A stretch of 64,000 nucleotides of DNA from Strix aluco (taxonomy: Eukaryota > Chordata > Aves > Strigiformes > Strigidae): positions 84,220,446 to 84,284,445 of the forward strand of contig NC_133971.1 in the NCBI RefSeq assembly GCF_031877795.1. Reading direction: 5' to 3'. A model generated the notes under the pieces. It was not told the origin of the DNA, made no database searches, and saw only the letters and a program-made list of their open reading frames with translations. Positions 41,401 through 49,128 of this stretch are shown here, one piece after another. A program made the translations under genes and the position numbers. The number at the start of each line of letters is the position of its first letter. Within the stretch, counting starts at the first letter, position 1.

Positions 41401-44400
41401 TAGAAGGCACCTGAAGGGTGAAGAATGCATGTTGCATGAGGAGGCAATTTCACACCTTGTGAAAAGATGGATGCAGAATAGGAAGGGTGAGGGCAAATAG
41501 CTGGCCTGGTAGCATAGGGCAGGAGGGGCAGTATACGCATTGTGGAGACTGAAGGGCATAGTCGTCAAAGTTATAGTAGTAAAAGCTTGGGTTTTGCAGG
41601 TTTTATTGTCAAAGTATTATTCTAGTATAAGTGTACAAGAAACCTTACATTTTTACAAAGGGAGGTATTAGAAACATGGATTAATTTCCCTCTGGTGTAA
41701 CCCTTGCAAGAAACTGTATGCTTCCCTGATCTTGAAATACAATTTTGTTTATGTGAAGCTAGCTGTACTTTGCTTTCTTACTCAAAGTTTTAGGAATGGC
41801 TTAGTAGACAATGTGGTTTCTGTTCTTTTCTGTAGAAGAGAGTGCTACTGATCTGTGCTGTGTAATCTCTAGTCTGGTTCAAGTGATGATGGATTCATAC
41901 AGCAGAACAAAGTCAGGGTTTCAGAGCCTTATTCAGAAGGAGTGGGTAATTGGAGGACATGGCTTTTTGGATCGTTGTAACCACTTACATAAAAGTGACA
42001 AAGAGGAGGTATAATTTTTATTACTGTTCTTAATATTTTAAGTTTACTTGGCATAAGGATTTACTTGTTGGTCCAGAAGTTCCAATTACTTTGATCTCTA
42101 ATTTTATGTTTTGTTTTATGAGTTGGCTTTGTACAATGTCACTATTCTTGTTTGGATTTCAGCGATGTCATTATAACTAAAGAGAACAAATGTAAAATTT
42201 CCTGTTCAATCTTGGAGTCTTTTGAAAGACGTGTATCTCCTGTCTTTTTAAACTGTGTTAAGTGGTAGTAGTGTCCATAGAAATAACTCAAGTGAATTGC
42301 CTGTTCTTGTCACATCTAGAGTTTAACTTTATACTGTCTTGCTAAATGTTGCAGTCTCACACTGTCTTGCTAAATGTTGCAGTCTCACCTCTCCATTTTT
42401 GTTTATTTTGGGAATAGATCAATTTGCGATACAGAATGGAAATAGTAAGTGTAAACTGACTAGTTCTGATCAGGAATTTCTATAAACTCGTTTTGCCAGC
42501 TTTAAAAAGCTGCATAGGAGCAACTTTCATAGCAAATTCAGAAGGTATTCATCTCTTCTGTCAACAATTGGCCAGGGGTAGCTGAGATGATACTTCTTCA
42601 GAGTTCAGCCAAAGTTACGTGCAGTTCTGTAGTTAACCAGACAGCTTTCCTTAAGATTTGTATTTGGAGACACTAAATACTATAAAATAAATAGTCTGCA
42701 TGGTGGAACATATTTTTTTCTGAAACTGATGCAGTATTTTCTTTACTTAGGCTCCTGTTTTTCTGCTCCTGCTAAACTGTGTTTGGCAGTTGGTACAACA
42801 GTATCCTCCAGCATTTGAGTTCACAGAAACTTACTTAACTGTCTTGTCAGACAGCCTCTATGTGCCTATTTTTAGTACTTTCTTCTTCAATTCGCAACAT
42901 CAAAAAGACACTAATACGGTAAGGGTTTGTTGTTTTCTGGATGCAGTGTGTTGGAGAACAGGCTTGACCAACAAATAAGGAACACTCAAAAATTCCCCAG
43001 CAGCATGTTTTTCCATACTTATTTGAAGGGTGGTGCCTTGAAGGGTGAATGAGTGCAACTTTGGGTATAAGGAGTCAAGTTCAGGACTTAGGAATTTATG
43101 ATGATGAAAGGAAGATCACTTAGGAATATATTTTACTTCTAATGTGTGGCTATAGATCCATGTTTATTGCTCTTCAGTGAAAATGGAGCTCCTTAACCTA
43201 AGATGAGTATCTTGCTGTCCTGCAGAATAAGTTGTCTACAGAAGTCTTTTATAGCATTTTCTGTTGTATCCCAAAATCAACATTTTCTGAATGTTGATTT
43301 ACATCATGTTTTTCTCCAGTCTAAGAAGCTGGAAGCAATAGGAATATCCTCTGCAAGGCTGCACAGCGACTGGAAAAAAGTGAATATCAGTGTCTTGCAT
43401 GTAAACAAAACATTGATGATAAAATTTCAGGTAGTAGCACTGCATAACTGCAGTTAACTTTTGAAGTTTGGAGAGGTTTTAATTCACAGTTGCAACATGC
43501 CCCCTGTGTTTGAAGAATTCAGGTGCCTGCCTCCTGCACAATTTTCAAAACTTTTTATTTTTTTCCTTAGATTATTTAATCTGATTTTCAACTGTGAAAG
43601 GCATTCTTGGTAGTGTCTAATTCTGCTGTTGAAATGGAATACTGTCTGAAGGTAGAGATTAATGCACAGATAACCTTTGTGTCTGTACTTACTTGCATCT
43701 AATAATGTTGTTCAGCTATTGAATACATAGAAGTCATGAGTGTTGTTGCAACTCTGTGGCGTCTTCTGTGAAAAGCCAGTTTCTTAATTTCACCTTGACT
43801 TGGTCAGAATTCCATTCTAGCATTATTAATTGTGACCTGTTTATTTTGGCAGAGTGGTGAAAGCCTCAATACACAAAGTGGTCCTTTCAGATTTCTCACT
43901 GTGTGGGACTGGTCTGTACAGTTTGACCCCAAGGCCCAGGCTTTCCTGAACAACCCTCTTTATGCAGAGAAGCCAAAACCAGATAAAAGTCAACGGAAAA
44001 CTGCACGATTCAAAGTAAGATATGTGCTGCTTAACTATTTTTTTTAAATGATAAAAATATTTTTCACAACTCATACTTCAAATGTAGTTATAGTGGAAGT
44101 ATTGGTGCAAAGTTTTTCTAATTGACAAAATCCATCTACATCTCATACCCACCTGGATCTTAAGAATGCGATTTGCACCAACCTCAGTTATAAATCACTG
44201 TAAAACAGTTACTGTGCGTAGCTGTGAACTTAGGGGGCTTTTCTTCATATTTTTGTGCAAGTGTAGTGGTAAATCATGGGACTCTACATCCAGGTGAGTT
44301 GCACTGACAAGTTTGAAGTGAGTTTATTTTGTTGTTCCATGGAGTACCTAACTGAAATAGATAGCAAGTCTAAAATTGCTTCCCTAATTTTGAGTATAAT

Positions 44401-45615
44401 TGGAGTGTGTGCGTGCCCTTGAAGGGGGAGGGGGACCAAACACAACAAAAAATGTCTAGGGTAGGGAAAATTATGGGTGGACCGACCACCTTCTTACTGG
44501 AAAGTAGCACAAATTCAGTAAGAAAAGTTTGTTTGGAGCAACCTCTTTCGATTGTAATATCCCTGTTGGTTAAATTCTGTTCTGTAAAAGCATTCTCAAG
44601 TGAGATGCTGTCAGTATAATCTACAGCATTAATTAGAGAACTCTTATGCAGTGGGATGCAATGAGGAACCACTGGATAAAAACTTCTAAATCAAGTGCTT
44701 TTTTATTTGGGTGGTTAGCTTAAACTAAACATGGAAGTCTGTAATACTTGAATGTATGCAAAGAACTCTCCTTTTTCAAAGAAAAATGCTTTATTCAGTG
44801 TTACTTCATTGCTATAGTTATAGTGCAGGGAAGGTATCTGGGAATACTAAGTATGCTGTGTGAAGTATTCGGTGTATTAACCATTGAGCAGTAACAGCTG
44901 TGGACTATACAGCAAAGCAGTGGCTGTGTTTAAGTGACTTTGCTTGTAAATATTTTCTGAATACAAGTTCTGTTTTTATTCCTCTTAAGATGTTTTCTAA
45001 AGTCCCATCAATATTTACCTTGTTTTTTTTCTCCTAAAGCATCAACGGCAACTATCTTTGCCATTGACGCCAACAAAATCTTCCACTAAGAGAGGATTTT
45101 TCAGGGAGGAAACAGATCATTTAATTAAAAACATTCTGGGTAGAAGAATTGGCAAGTTCATAAACTCTTCAGATGAGCCTTCTAACAGTTTCAGGGAATT
45201 TTATGATAGTTGGCATAGTAAACCTGTTGACTATCACGGTCTTCTGTTACCTCACATCGATGGCCCTGAAATCAAAGTCTGGGCACAACGGTATTTACGA
45301 TGGATTCCTGAAGCTCAGCTTCATGGTGGTGGTACAATAGCTACGGCTGCCAAGATTTTGGACCTGATGGAGGAAGTGCAAAGCTTGCAGGTGAAAATGG
45401 ATGAAGAACATAGTCAAGCTATTTCTGGAGATGTACATTCTGTTCCTCTGTTGAGAAATTCTGCCCGTTTGTCATCCTTGTTTCCATTTGCATTACTTCA
45501 GAGACAGTCTATCAAACCAGCTTTACCCACTAGCACCTGGAAAGACTTGGAAGATGAAGATGACTTGGTCAAGAGGGATGACGAATTTGTTGATCTAAGT
45601 GGTGGTATGTCATAA
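11419..45615 (+). CDS. MTMR12: MTMR12, 16 coding exons, catalytically inactive myotubularin
   Basis: Myotubularin-related protein 12 (3-PAP), a catalytically dead member of the family that removes the 3-phosphate from PI3P and PI(3,5)P2. Known role of the family member: adaptor that binds active myotubularins (MTM1, MTMR2), affecting their stability and location in the cytoplasm and endomembranes. The join is 11419-11478, 19851-19905, 21131-21270, 23094-23166, 24515-24645, 25278-25371, 27928-28051, 29232-29307, 32298-32404, 34595-34719, 38994-39072, 40710-40780, 41836-42008, 42751-42918, 43853-44014, 45040-45615. This gives 2214 nt, 737 residues plus TAA, with every phase consistent. A PH-GRAM domain lies at roughly residues 30-180 and the myotubularin phosphatase-like domain at roughly 200-640. 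At residues 379-386, E-E-S-A-T-D-L-C replaces the catalytic C-X5-R loop. A coiled-coil-prone segment follows at about 649-670. Identification rests on recalled similarity to mammalian MTMR12 along the whole length. Confidence 0.96.
11483..11502 (+). repeat. (GGGC)n tract with G-quadruplex pattern beside the exon 1 donor
   Basis: Five G-runs (11483-11486, 11488-11490, 11492-11494, 11496-11498, 11500-11502) are separated by single C bases. This fits the pattern for a tight, single-base-loop G-quadruplex on the coding strand. It begins four bases after the first base of intron 1, so it would also be in the pre-mRNA. Confidence 0.85.
16288..16384 (+). mobile_element. CR1 LINE 3' terminus, sense, in intron 1
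   Basis: About 100 bases of CR1 3' UTR in the gene's orientation: 'gttgggaactgtcagtgttagg' then 'gatcttcagggtcttttccaacc' and an 'attctgtgactctgt' tail like the 8-bp terminal repeat. It is the same 3' subfamily as the full-length element at 46082-50762 and the fragment at 3442-3706. No coding part remains. Confidence 0.9.
19851..19905 (+). CDS. MTMR12: MTMR12 exon 2 (residues 21-38 plus first base of 39)
   Basis: It encodes [18 protein letters not shown], then a G completed by exon 3. The acceptor is TTTAG|GAA and the donor CAG|GTAACT. The segment leads into the PH-GRAM domain, which in this family binds phosphoinositides. Confidence 0.93.
19906..21130 (+). other. MTMR12: MTMR12 intron 2
   Basis: A 1.2 kb intron. 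Its first 130 bases are very AT-rich with repeated AATTAAAT/AATAAAT-type words (about 19921-20035), a degenerate simple-sequence patch. No transposon was recognised. Confidence 0.85.
21131..21270 (+). CDS. MTMR12: MTMR12 exon 3 (residues 39-85), PH-GRAM start
   Basis: It encodes [18 protein letters not shown], then a strand with [14 protein letters not shown], ending D-D-D-S-A-S-D-D-N. The 'G-x-L-x-C-T-N-F-K-I-x-F' pattern is the typical GRAM-domain core of myotubularins. Acceptor ATACAG|GTG, donor AAT|GTAGGA. Confidence 0.94.
21271..23093 (+). other. MTMR12: MTMR12 intron 3
   Basis: A 1.8 kb AT-rich intron with no recognised repeat or transposon. It ends TTCTAG before GAG at 23094. Confidence 0.85.
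23094..23166 (+). CDS. MTMR12: MTMR12 exon 4 (residues 86-109)
   Basis: It encodes [24 protein letters not shown], a middle strand of the PH-GRAM domain; the last G joins exon 5 to make Val. The donor is GGAG|GTAGGT. Confidence 0.94.
23518..23643 (+). mobile_element. CR1 LINE 3' terminus, sense, in intron 4
   Basis: About 125 bases in gene orientation: 'aaggccaggttggacggggc' continuing through 'cccttccaacccaaaccg' to an 'ttctgtgattctata' tail. Over its first ~65 bases it is identical by eye to the copy at 36720-36785 and to the reverse complement at 63361-63427, marking a recent shared subfamily. Confidence 0.93.
24515..24645 (+). CDS. MTMR12: MTMR12 exon 5 (residues 110-153)
   Basis: It encodes [32 protein letters not shown], ending T-K-E-E-E-V-K-R. 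This is the second half of the PH-GRAM domain. The acceptor is TTTTGCAG|TTT and the donor AGA|GTAAGT in phase 0. Confidence 0.95.
25278..25371 (+). CDS. MTMR12: MTMR12 exon 6 (residues 154-184)
   Basis: It encodes [31 protein letters not shown], the helix closing the PH-GRAM domain and the linker to the phosphatase-like domain. Acceptor TTCCTAG|ATC, donor ACAG|GTAAAC. Confidence 0.95.
25372..27927 (+). other. MTMR12: MTMR12 intron 6
   Basis: A 2.6 kb intron containing an old antisense CR1 fragment at about 26143-26815. The remainder is AT-rich with nothing recognised. Confidence 0.85.
26143..26815 (-). mobile_element. Old CR1 LINE fragment, antisense, in intron 6
   Basis: The reverse complement reads as a decayed CR1 3' portion: 'gggagcccagcactggacacagcactccaa', 'cttctcttctccaggttgaatgatcccagctctc' and a 3' end with 'agaatcattgagattagaag'. 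Substitutions and small indels break the reading frame throughout, so it is clearly older than the copies at 46082 and 36175. Confidence 0.85.
27928..28051 (+). CDS. MTMR12: MTMR12 exon 7 (residues 185-225), domain entry
   Basis: It encodes [24 protein letters not shown] then [16 protein letters not shown]. The 'Y-K-x-x-x-x-N-E-G-Y-x-x-x-x-x-L-P' pattern is the conserved start of the myotubularin phosphatase domain. Acceptor CTGGCAG|ATG, donor GAAAA|GTAAGC. Confidence 0.95.
28190..28300 (-). mobile_element. Possible ancient CR1 fragment in intron 7
   Basis: Words such as 'gctcaagcagggttaacttc', 'ggaccttggtcagtcaagct' and 'tgaatatctctaggg' resemble a decayed antisense CR1 3' end. The match is by eye only and short. 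Confidence 0.5.
29232..29307 (+). CDS. MTMR12: MTMR12 exon 8 (residues 226-251)
   Basis: It encodes [26 protein letters not shown] (first codon shared with exon 7). Typical active myotubularins read 'Y-P-x-x-L-x-V-P' and 'R-x-P' here. The donor is CCT|GTAAGT. Confidence 0.95.
29308..32297 (+). other. MTMR12: MTMR12 intron 8
   Basis: A 3.0 kb intron, about 40% of it a single antisense CR1 (30187-31390). The rest is AT-rich. The CR1 is inverted relative to the one in intron 10, so the two flank exons 9 and 10. Confidence 0.87.
30187..31390 (-). mobile_element. CR1 LINE, 1.2 kb 3' part, antisense, in intron 8
   Basis: The minus strand carries ORF2 from the region after the catalytic motif to the 3' UTR, ending 'gtttgggttggaagggacct' near 30190. 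An open stretch at 30430-30981 encodes 183 residues of the ORF2 C-terminal region ([37 protein letters not shown]). The upstream part is broken by stops and frameshifts, for example near 31078-31081. It belongs to the same broad 3'-end group as the copies in intron 10 and at 63303. Confidence 0.94.
32298..32404 (+). CDS. MTMR12: MTMR12 exon 9 (residues 252-286)
   Basis: It encodes [24 protein letters not shown], then Q-M-Q-K-A-F-L-D. It corresponds to the conserved 'P-x-x-x-W-x-H-x-x-x-x-A-x-x-x-R' strand pair of the family. The donor is GATGG|GTCAGT, usable but not the strongest form. Confidence 0.95.
32405..34594 (+). other. MTMR12: MTMR12 intron 9
   Basis: A 2.2 kb AT-rich intron with no recognised transposon. 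The open frames at 33693-34071 and 34255-34500 (minus strand) look like chance. Confidence 0.8.
34595..34719 (+). CDS. MTMR12: MTMR12 exon 10 (residues 287-328)
   Basis: It encodes [19 protein letters not shown], then [21 protein letters not shown]. It aligns with the helical stretch before the active-site strand in family members. Acceptor GATTTAG|AAT, donor GATAG|GTAAGT. Confidence 0.95.
34720..38993 (+). other. MTMR12: MTMR12 intron 10
   Basis: A 4.3 kb intron with a sense CR1 copy at 36175-36845. The remainder is AT-rich and shows no other recognised feature. Confidence 0.85.
36175..36845 (+). mobile_element. CR1 LINE 3' part, sense, in intron 10
   Basis: About 670 bases in gene orientation, from the ORF2 C-terminal region ('gcccagaaagccagccatat', 'gggctgcatcaagagaagcg') to the 3' UTR with 'aaggccaggttggacggggc' and 'cccttccaacccaaaccatt'. 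The ORF2 frame has several stops, e.g. in 'gacaagtgacctgctc' and 'gagaagtgaaggctctg'. It is 5'-truncated and close to the subfamily seen at 23518 and 63303. Confidence 0.94.
38994..39072 (+). CDS. MTMR12: MTMR12 exon 11 (residues 329-354)
   Basis: It encodes [26 protein letters not shown] (first codon shared with exon 10). In active myotubularins the same place carries the 'W-x-x-x-I-x-x-x-L' helix just before the catalytic loop. Acceptor TTTGCAG|ATA, donor ATCAG|GTTTGC. Confidence 0.95.
39298..39530 (-). mobile_element. Possible ancient CR1-like fragment in intron 11
   Basis: Phrases such as 'actgcagtattcaagatgtt' and 'ttcttctctgtactctcta' resemble the antisense of a long-decayed CR1-type LINE. 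There is no open frame and no clear end. It is a weak by-eye match. Confidence 0.4.
40710..40780 (+). CDS. MTMR12: MTMR12 exon 12 (residues 355-378)
   Basis: It encodes [24 protein letters not shown] and the first base of Glu379. The 'V-L-L-I' strand leads straight into the catalytic-loop position, which is split across this intron. Acceptor CACAACAG|GCG, donor ATAG|GTAAGA. Confidence 0.95.
41836..42008 (+). CDS. MTMR12: MTMR12 exon 13 (residues 379-436), degenerate catalytic loop
   Basis: It begins [20 protein letters not shown] and continues [17 protein letters not shown]. Aligned to active family members (H-C-S-D-G-W-D-R-T), the nucleophilic Cys is Glu379 and the phosphate-binding Arg is Leu385, while Asp384 is kept. 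The following G-F-x-x-L-I-x-K-E-W and G-H-x-F-x-x-R-C-x-H motifs, shared with active enzymes, are intact. So the fold is kept and catalysis lost. Acceptor TTCTGTAG|AAG, donor GAG|GTATAA. Confidence 0.96.
42333..42388 (+). repeat. Perfect 28-bp tandem duplication in intron 13
   Basis: Two exact head-to-tail copies at 42333-42360 and 42361-42388, beginning 'actgtcttgctaaatgttgc'. There is no divergence between copies, so it arose recently or by assembly error. It lies about 360 bases before exon 14. Confidence 0.95.
42751..42918 (+). CDS. MTMR12: MTMR12 exon 14 (residues 437-492)
   Basis: It encodes [29 protein letters not shown], then [16 protein letters not shown]. The 'F-L-x-x-L-x-x-V-W-Q-x-x-x-Q-x-P-x-x-F-E-F' run is a family hallmark. 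Acceptor ACTTAG|GCT, donor ACG|GTAAGG, both phase 0. Confidence 0.96.
43853..44014 (+). CDS. MTMR12: MTMR12 exon 15 (residues 493-546)
   Basis: It encodes [29 protein letters not shown], then [16 protein letters not shown]. 'V-W-D-W' (for the more common 'S-x-W') marks the end of the phosphatase-like fold. Acceptor TTGGCAG|AGT, donor AAA|GTAAGA, both phase 0. Confidence 0.95.
45040..45615 (+). CDS. MTMR12: MTMR12 exon 16 (residues 547-737 and stop)
   Basis: The last coding exon starts [15 protein letters not shown] after CCTAAAG and ends [11 protein letters not shown]. It carries the conserved block [15 protein letters not shown] and the strongly conserved [17 protein letters not shown] helix ([15 protein letters not shown]) at about 652-666 is coiled-coil prone. 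The acidic tail [16 protein letters not shown] matches mammalian MTMR12 except for the last residues. Confidence 0.97.
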   Translation, partial: HQRQLSLPLTPTKSSTKRGFFREETDHLIKNILGRRIGKFINSSDEPSNSFREFYDSWHSKPVDYHGLLLPHIDGPEIKVWAQRYLRWIPEAQLHGGGTIATAAKILDLMEEVQSLQVKMDEEHSQAISGDVHSVPLLRNSARLSSLFPFALLQRQSIKPALPTSTWKDLEDEDDLVKRDDEFVDLSGGMS

Positions 45616-46081
45616 AGTGTATATAAATGAAAGTATGAATTGTATGTGGCTGAGCTCTGAGTTTAAGATGTTGTACTGTATTCTCATATAAGGAACTCGA
45701 GCATCTGCAGCCTGTTTAATGGGTTTGTGGGGTTAAAAAAGCCACCTTGGTTGGAAAAAACTAGTTGCCATGATTAACTGAGCATATTTTGAACCTCCAT
45801 TTCACTCTAACAATATTTATTGCAGAAACACATTTTTAGCATGGGGTAATAAAAACAGAAGTCTAGGCTGGTGTAGCTATATGGCCACTTTGTCTAAAAA
45901 AGAAAAACAACAAAACTTTTTTCTGATGTAAAGGTGGAATACCAAATATGTACAGCCACAGCTACTATTTTAACATAAAACCTCTTCCCCCTCTTGTAAG
46001 AGCACTAGAAGTGGAAGTACTGTCACTAAGAATGTAATATTTCCCCCTCCTGTGAAATAAACAGGGAAAGGTGCAACTATC
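45616..46081 (+). other. MTMR12: MTMR12 3' UTR, proximal part
   Basis: About 470 bases of AT-rich sequence follow the stop codon without an intron signal. An AATAAA at 46055-46060 could be a proximal polyadenylation signal, just before the CR1 junction. Confidence 0.7.
46055..46060 (+). terminator. MTMR12: Candidate proximal poly(A) signal AATAAA
   Basis: A canonical hexamer 440 bases after the stop codon. Cleavage 10-30 bases downstream would fall at or just before the CR1 insertion at 46082, giving a short mRNA free of CR1 sequence. The GT-rich downstream element, if any, would lie within CR1 or was displaced by it. Confidence 0.45.
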
Positions 46082-46087
46082 ACAGAA

Positions 46088-48988
46088 TCATCTAGGTTGG
46101 AAAAGACCTTGAAGATCACCTAGTCCAATCATTAACCTAACACTGACAGTTCCCAACTCTACCATATCACTCAGCGCTATGTTGACTATACTCTTAAACA
46201 CCTCCAGGGATGGGGACTCCAGCACTGCCCTGGGCAGCCCATTCCAACACCTAACAACCCATTCTGTAAAGAAATGCTTCCTAATATCTAGTCTAAACCT
46301 TCCCTCGTGCAATTTGAGGCCATTCCCTCTTGTCCTATTGCTCATTACTTGGTTAAAGAGACTCATCCCCATCTCTCTGCAACCTCCTTTCAGGTAGTTG
46401 TAGAGGGCGATGAGGTCTCCCCTCAGCCTCCTCTTCTCCAGACTAAACAACCTTAGTTCCCTTAGCTCCTCCTCATAAGACATGTTCTCCAGACCCTTCA
46501 CCAGCTTCGTTGCCCTTCTTTGGACACGCTCGAGTAATTCAATGTTCTTTTTGTAGTGAGGGGCCTAAAACTGAACACAGGAATCGAGGTGTGGCCTCAC
46601 CAGTGCCGAGTACAGGGGTAAGATCACTTCCCTGTCCCTGCTGGCCACGCTATTTCAGATGCAAGCCAGGATACCGTTGGCCTTCTTGGCCACCTGGGCA
46701 CACTGCTGGCTCATGTTCAGCCAGCTATCATTCAACACCCCCAGGTCTCTCTCCGATTGGCAGCTCTCCAGCCACTCCTCCCCAAGCCTGTAGCGCTGCT
46801 GGGGGTTGTTGTGGCCCAAGTGCAGCACCCGGCATTTGGCCTTATTGAAACTCCTACAGTTGGCCTCAGCCCATCGCTCCAGCCTGTCCAGGTCTCTCTG
46901 CAGAGCCTCCCTACCCTTGAGCAGATCAACACTCCCACCCAACTTGGTGTCATCTGCAAACTTACTGAGGGTGCACTCAATCCCCTCGTCTAGATCATCA
47001 ATAAAGATGTTAAACAGGAGTGGCCCCAAAACCGAGCCCTGGGGGACACCACTCGTGACCGGCTGCCAACTGGATTTAACTCCGTTCACCACAACTCTTT
47101 GGGCCCGGCCATCCAGCCAGTTTTTTACCCAGCAAAGCGTGTGCCCATCCAAGCCGCGAGCAGCCAGTTTTGCCAGGAGAATGCTGTGGGAAATAGTGTC
47201 AAAGGCTTTACTAAAGTCAAGGTAAACAACATCCACAGCCTTTCCCTCATCCAATAAGCAGGTCGCCCTGTCATAGAAGGAGATCAGGTTTGTCAGGCAG
47301 GACCTGCCTTTCATAAACCCATGCTGACTAGGCCTGATCCCCTGGTTGTCCATTATATGACTTTTAATGGCACTCAAGATGACCTGCTCCATGACCTTCC
47401 CTGGCACCAAGGTCAGACTGACGGGTCTATAGTTTCCTGGATCGTCCTTTCTGCCTTTCTTATAGATGGGTGTCACATTTGCCACCCTTCAGTCCAGTGG
47501 GACCTCCCCAGTTAGCCATGACTTCAGGTAAATCATGGAAAGCGGCTTGGCGAGCACATCTGCCAACTCTTTCAGCACCCTTGGGTGTAACCCATCCGGT
47601 CCCACAGACTTGTGTGCATCCAAGTGGTGTAGCAGGTCTCTGACCACCTCCTCTTCAACTGTGCTGACCTCAGTCTGCTTCCCCTCCCCATCTCCCAGCT
47701 CATGAGGCTGGGTGTCCAGGGAACAGCCAGTTCCACTGCTAAAGACTGAGGCAAAGTAGGCATTGAGCACCTCAGCCTTTTCCTCATCCTTAGTTACCAT
47801 GTTTCCCTCTGCATCCAGTAAGGGAGGGAGATTTTCCCTAATCCTCCTTTTGCTGTTAGCGAATTTATAGAAACATTTTTTATTACCCTTAACAGCTGTA
47901 GCCAAGTTGAGCTCTAGCTGTGCTTTGGCTCTCCTAATGTTCTCCCTGCATAACTTCACTACATCTTTATAGTCTTCATGAGAGACCAGGCCCCTCTTCC
48001 AAAGGCAATAGATTCTCCTTTTGTTCTTGAGATCCAGCCAAAGGTCCCTGTTTACCCAGGCCAGTCTCCTTCCCCGCCTGCTTGTTTTTCGGCACACGGG
48101 AACAGCCTGCTCCTCTGCCTTTAAGACTTCTCTCTTGAAGTATGTCCAGCCTTCCTGGACTCCCATATCCTTCAAGGCAGCCTCCCAAGGGATTTTGTTA
48201 ATCAGTCTTTTGAACAGGTCAAAGTCTGCCCTGTGGAAGTCTGAGGTGGCAGTTTTACTAACCCCTCTCTTTGTTTCTCCAAGGATTGAAAACTCAATCA
48301 TCTCCTGATCACTGCACCCCAGATGGCCTCCAACCTTTACTTCCCCCACAAGTTCTTCCCTGTTCACAAGAAGCAGGTCCAGGAGGGCACCTTCCCTGGT
48401 CGGCTCACTCACCAGCTGTGTGAGGAAGTTATCCTCCACACATTCCAGGAACCTCCTGGATTGTTCCCTCTCTTCTGTGCTGTGATCCCAGCAGATACCC
48501 GGGAGGTTAAAGTCCCCCACGAGAACAATGGCAAGTGACCACGAGATTTCTCCCAACTGTTTATAGAAAGCTTCCTCCACCTCACTGCTTTGGTTGGGGG
48601 GTCTATAGCAGACTCCCACCACAAGATCTGTGGTCCTTAACCTAATCCAAACACTCTCAACCCCGTTATCACTATACTTGATTTCTGAGCTGTCATAGCA
48701 TTCTCTTACATACAGGGCCACTCCACCACCTCTCCTTCCCTGTCTATCCCTCCTGAAGAGCTTGTAGCCATCAATTGCTGCACTCCAGTTGTGTGAGGCA
48801 TCCCACCACGTTTCTGTTATAGCTACTATGTCATAGTTCTCATGCTGCATCATGGCCTCAAGCTCCCCCTGTTTGTTGCTCATACTGCGTGCATTGGTAT
48901 AGATGCACTTGAGATGAGCTAATGAATCCAACACTTTTTTGTGAGTGTGAGCCTCATTCCCTACCAGACCCTTCTCAGGTGCTTCCAC
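46088..48988 (-). pseudogene. CR1 ORF2 (endonuclease and reverse transcriptase), three in-frame stops
   Basis: One continuous reading frame without frameshifts carries an APE-type endonuclease (48988-about 48250; motifs I-T-E-T-W-W-D, V-G-D-F-N-L-P, C-S-D-Q-E-M) and a reverse transcriptase ([17 protein letters not shown]). It then runs through the C-terminal region into the 3' end. Three nonsense codons interrupt it: TGA at 47489-47491, TGA at 46655-46657 and TAG at 46565-46567. The endonuclease S-D-H motif expected from the family reads S-D-Q (codon 48305-48307), apparently losing the catalytic His. The exact native start and stop are not certain. The encoded machinery in LINEs nicks DNA and copies the element RNA into the nick. 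Confidence 0.92.
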
Positions 48989-49128
48989 GGTTCCTAAACA
49001 GCTTTCCCTTCTCTCAAATTAAGTGGCAGAGGGAGAGCCCTCACCAGTCCACCATCCTTCAAGCATTGGCATGCCTCCCTTGAGCTTATTCCTAACAGGC
49101 CCAGTCATCTCCCCATCCCCCCTCAGAT

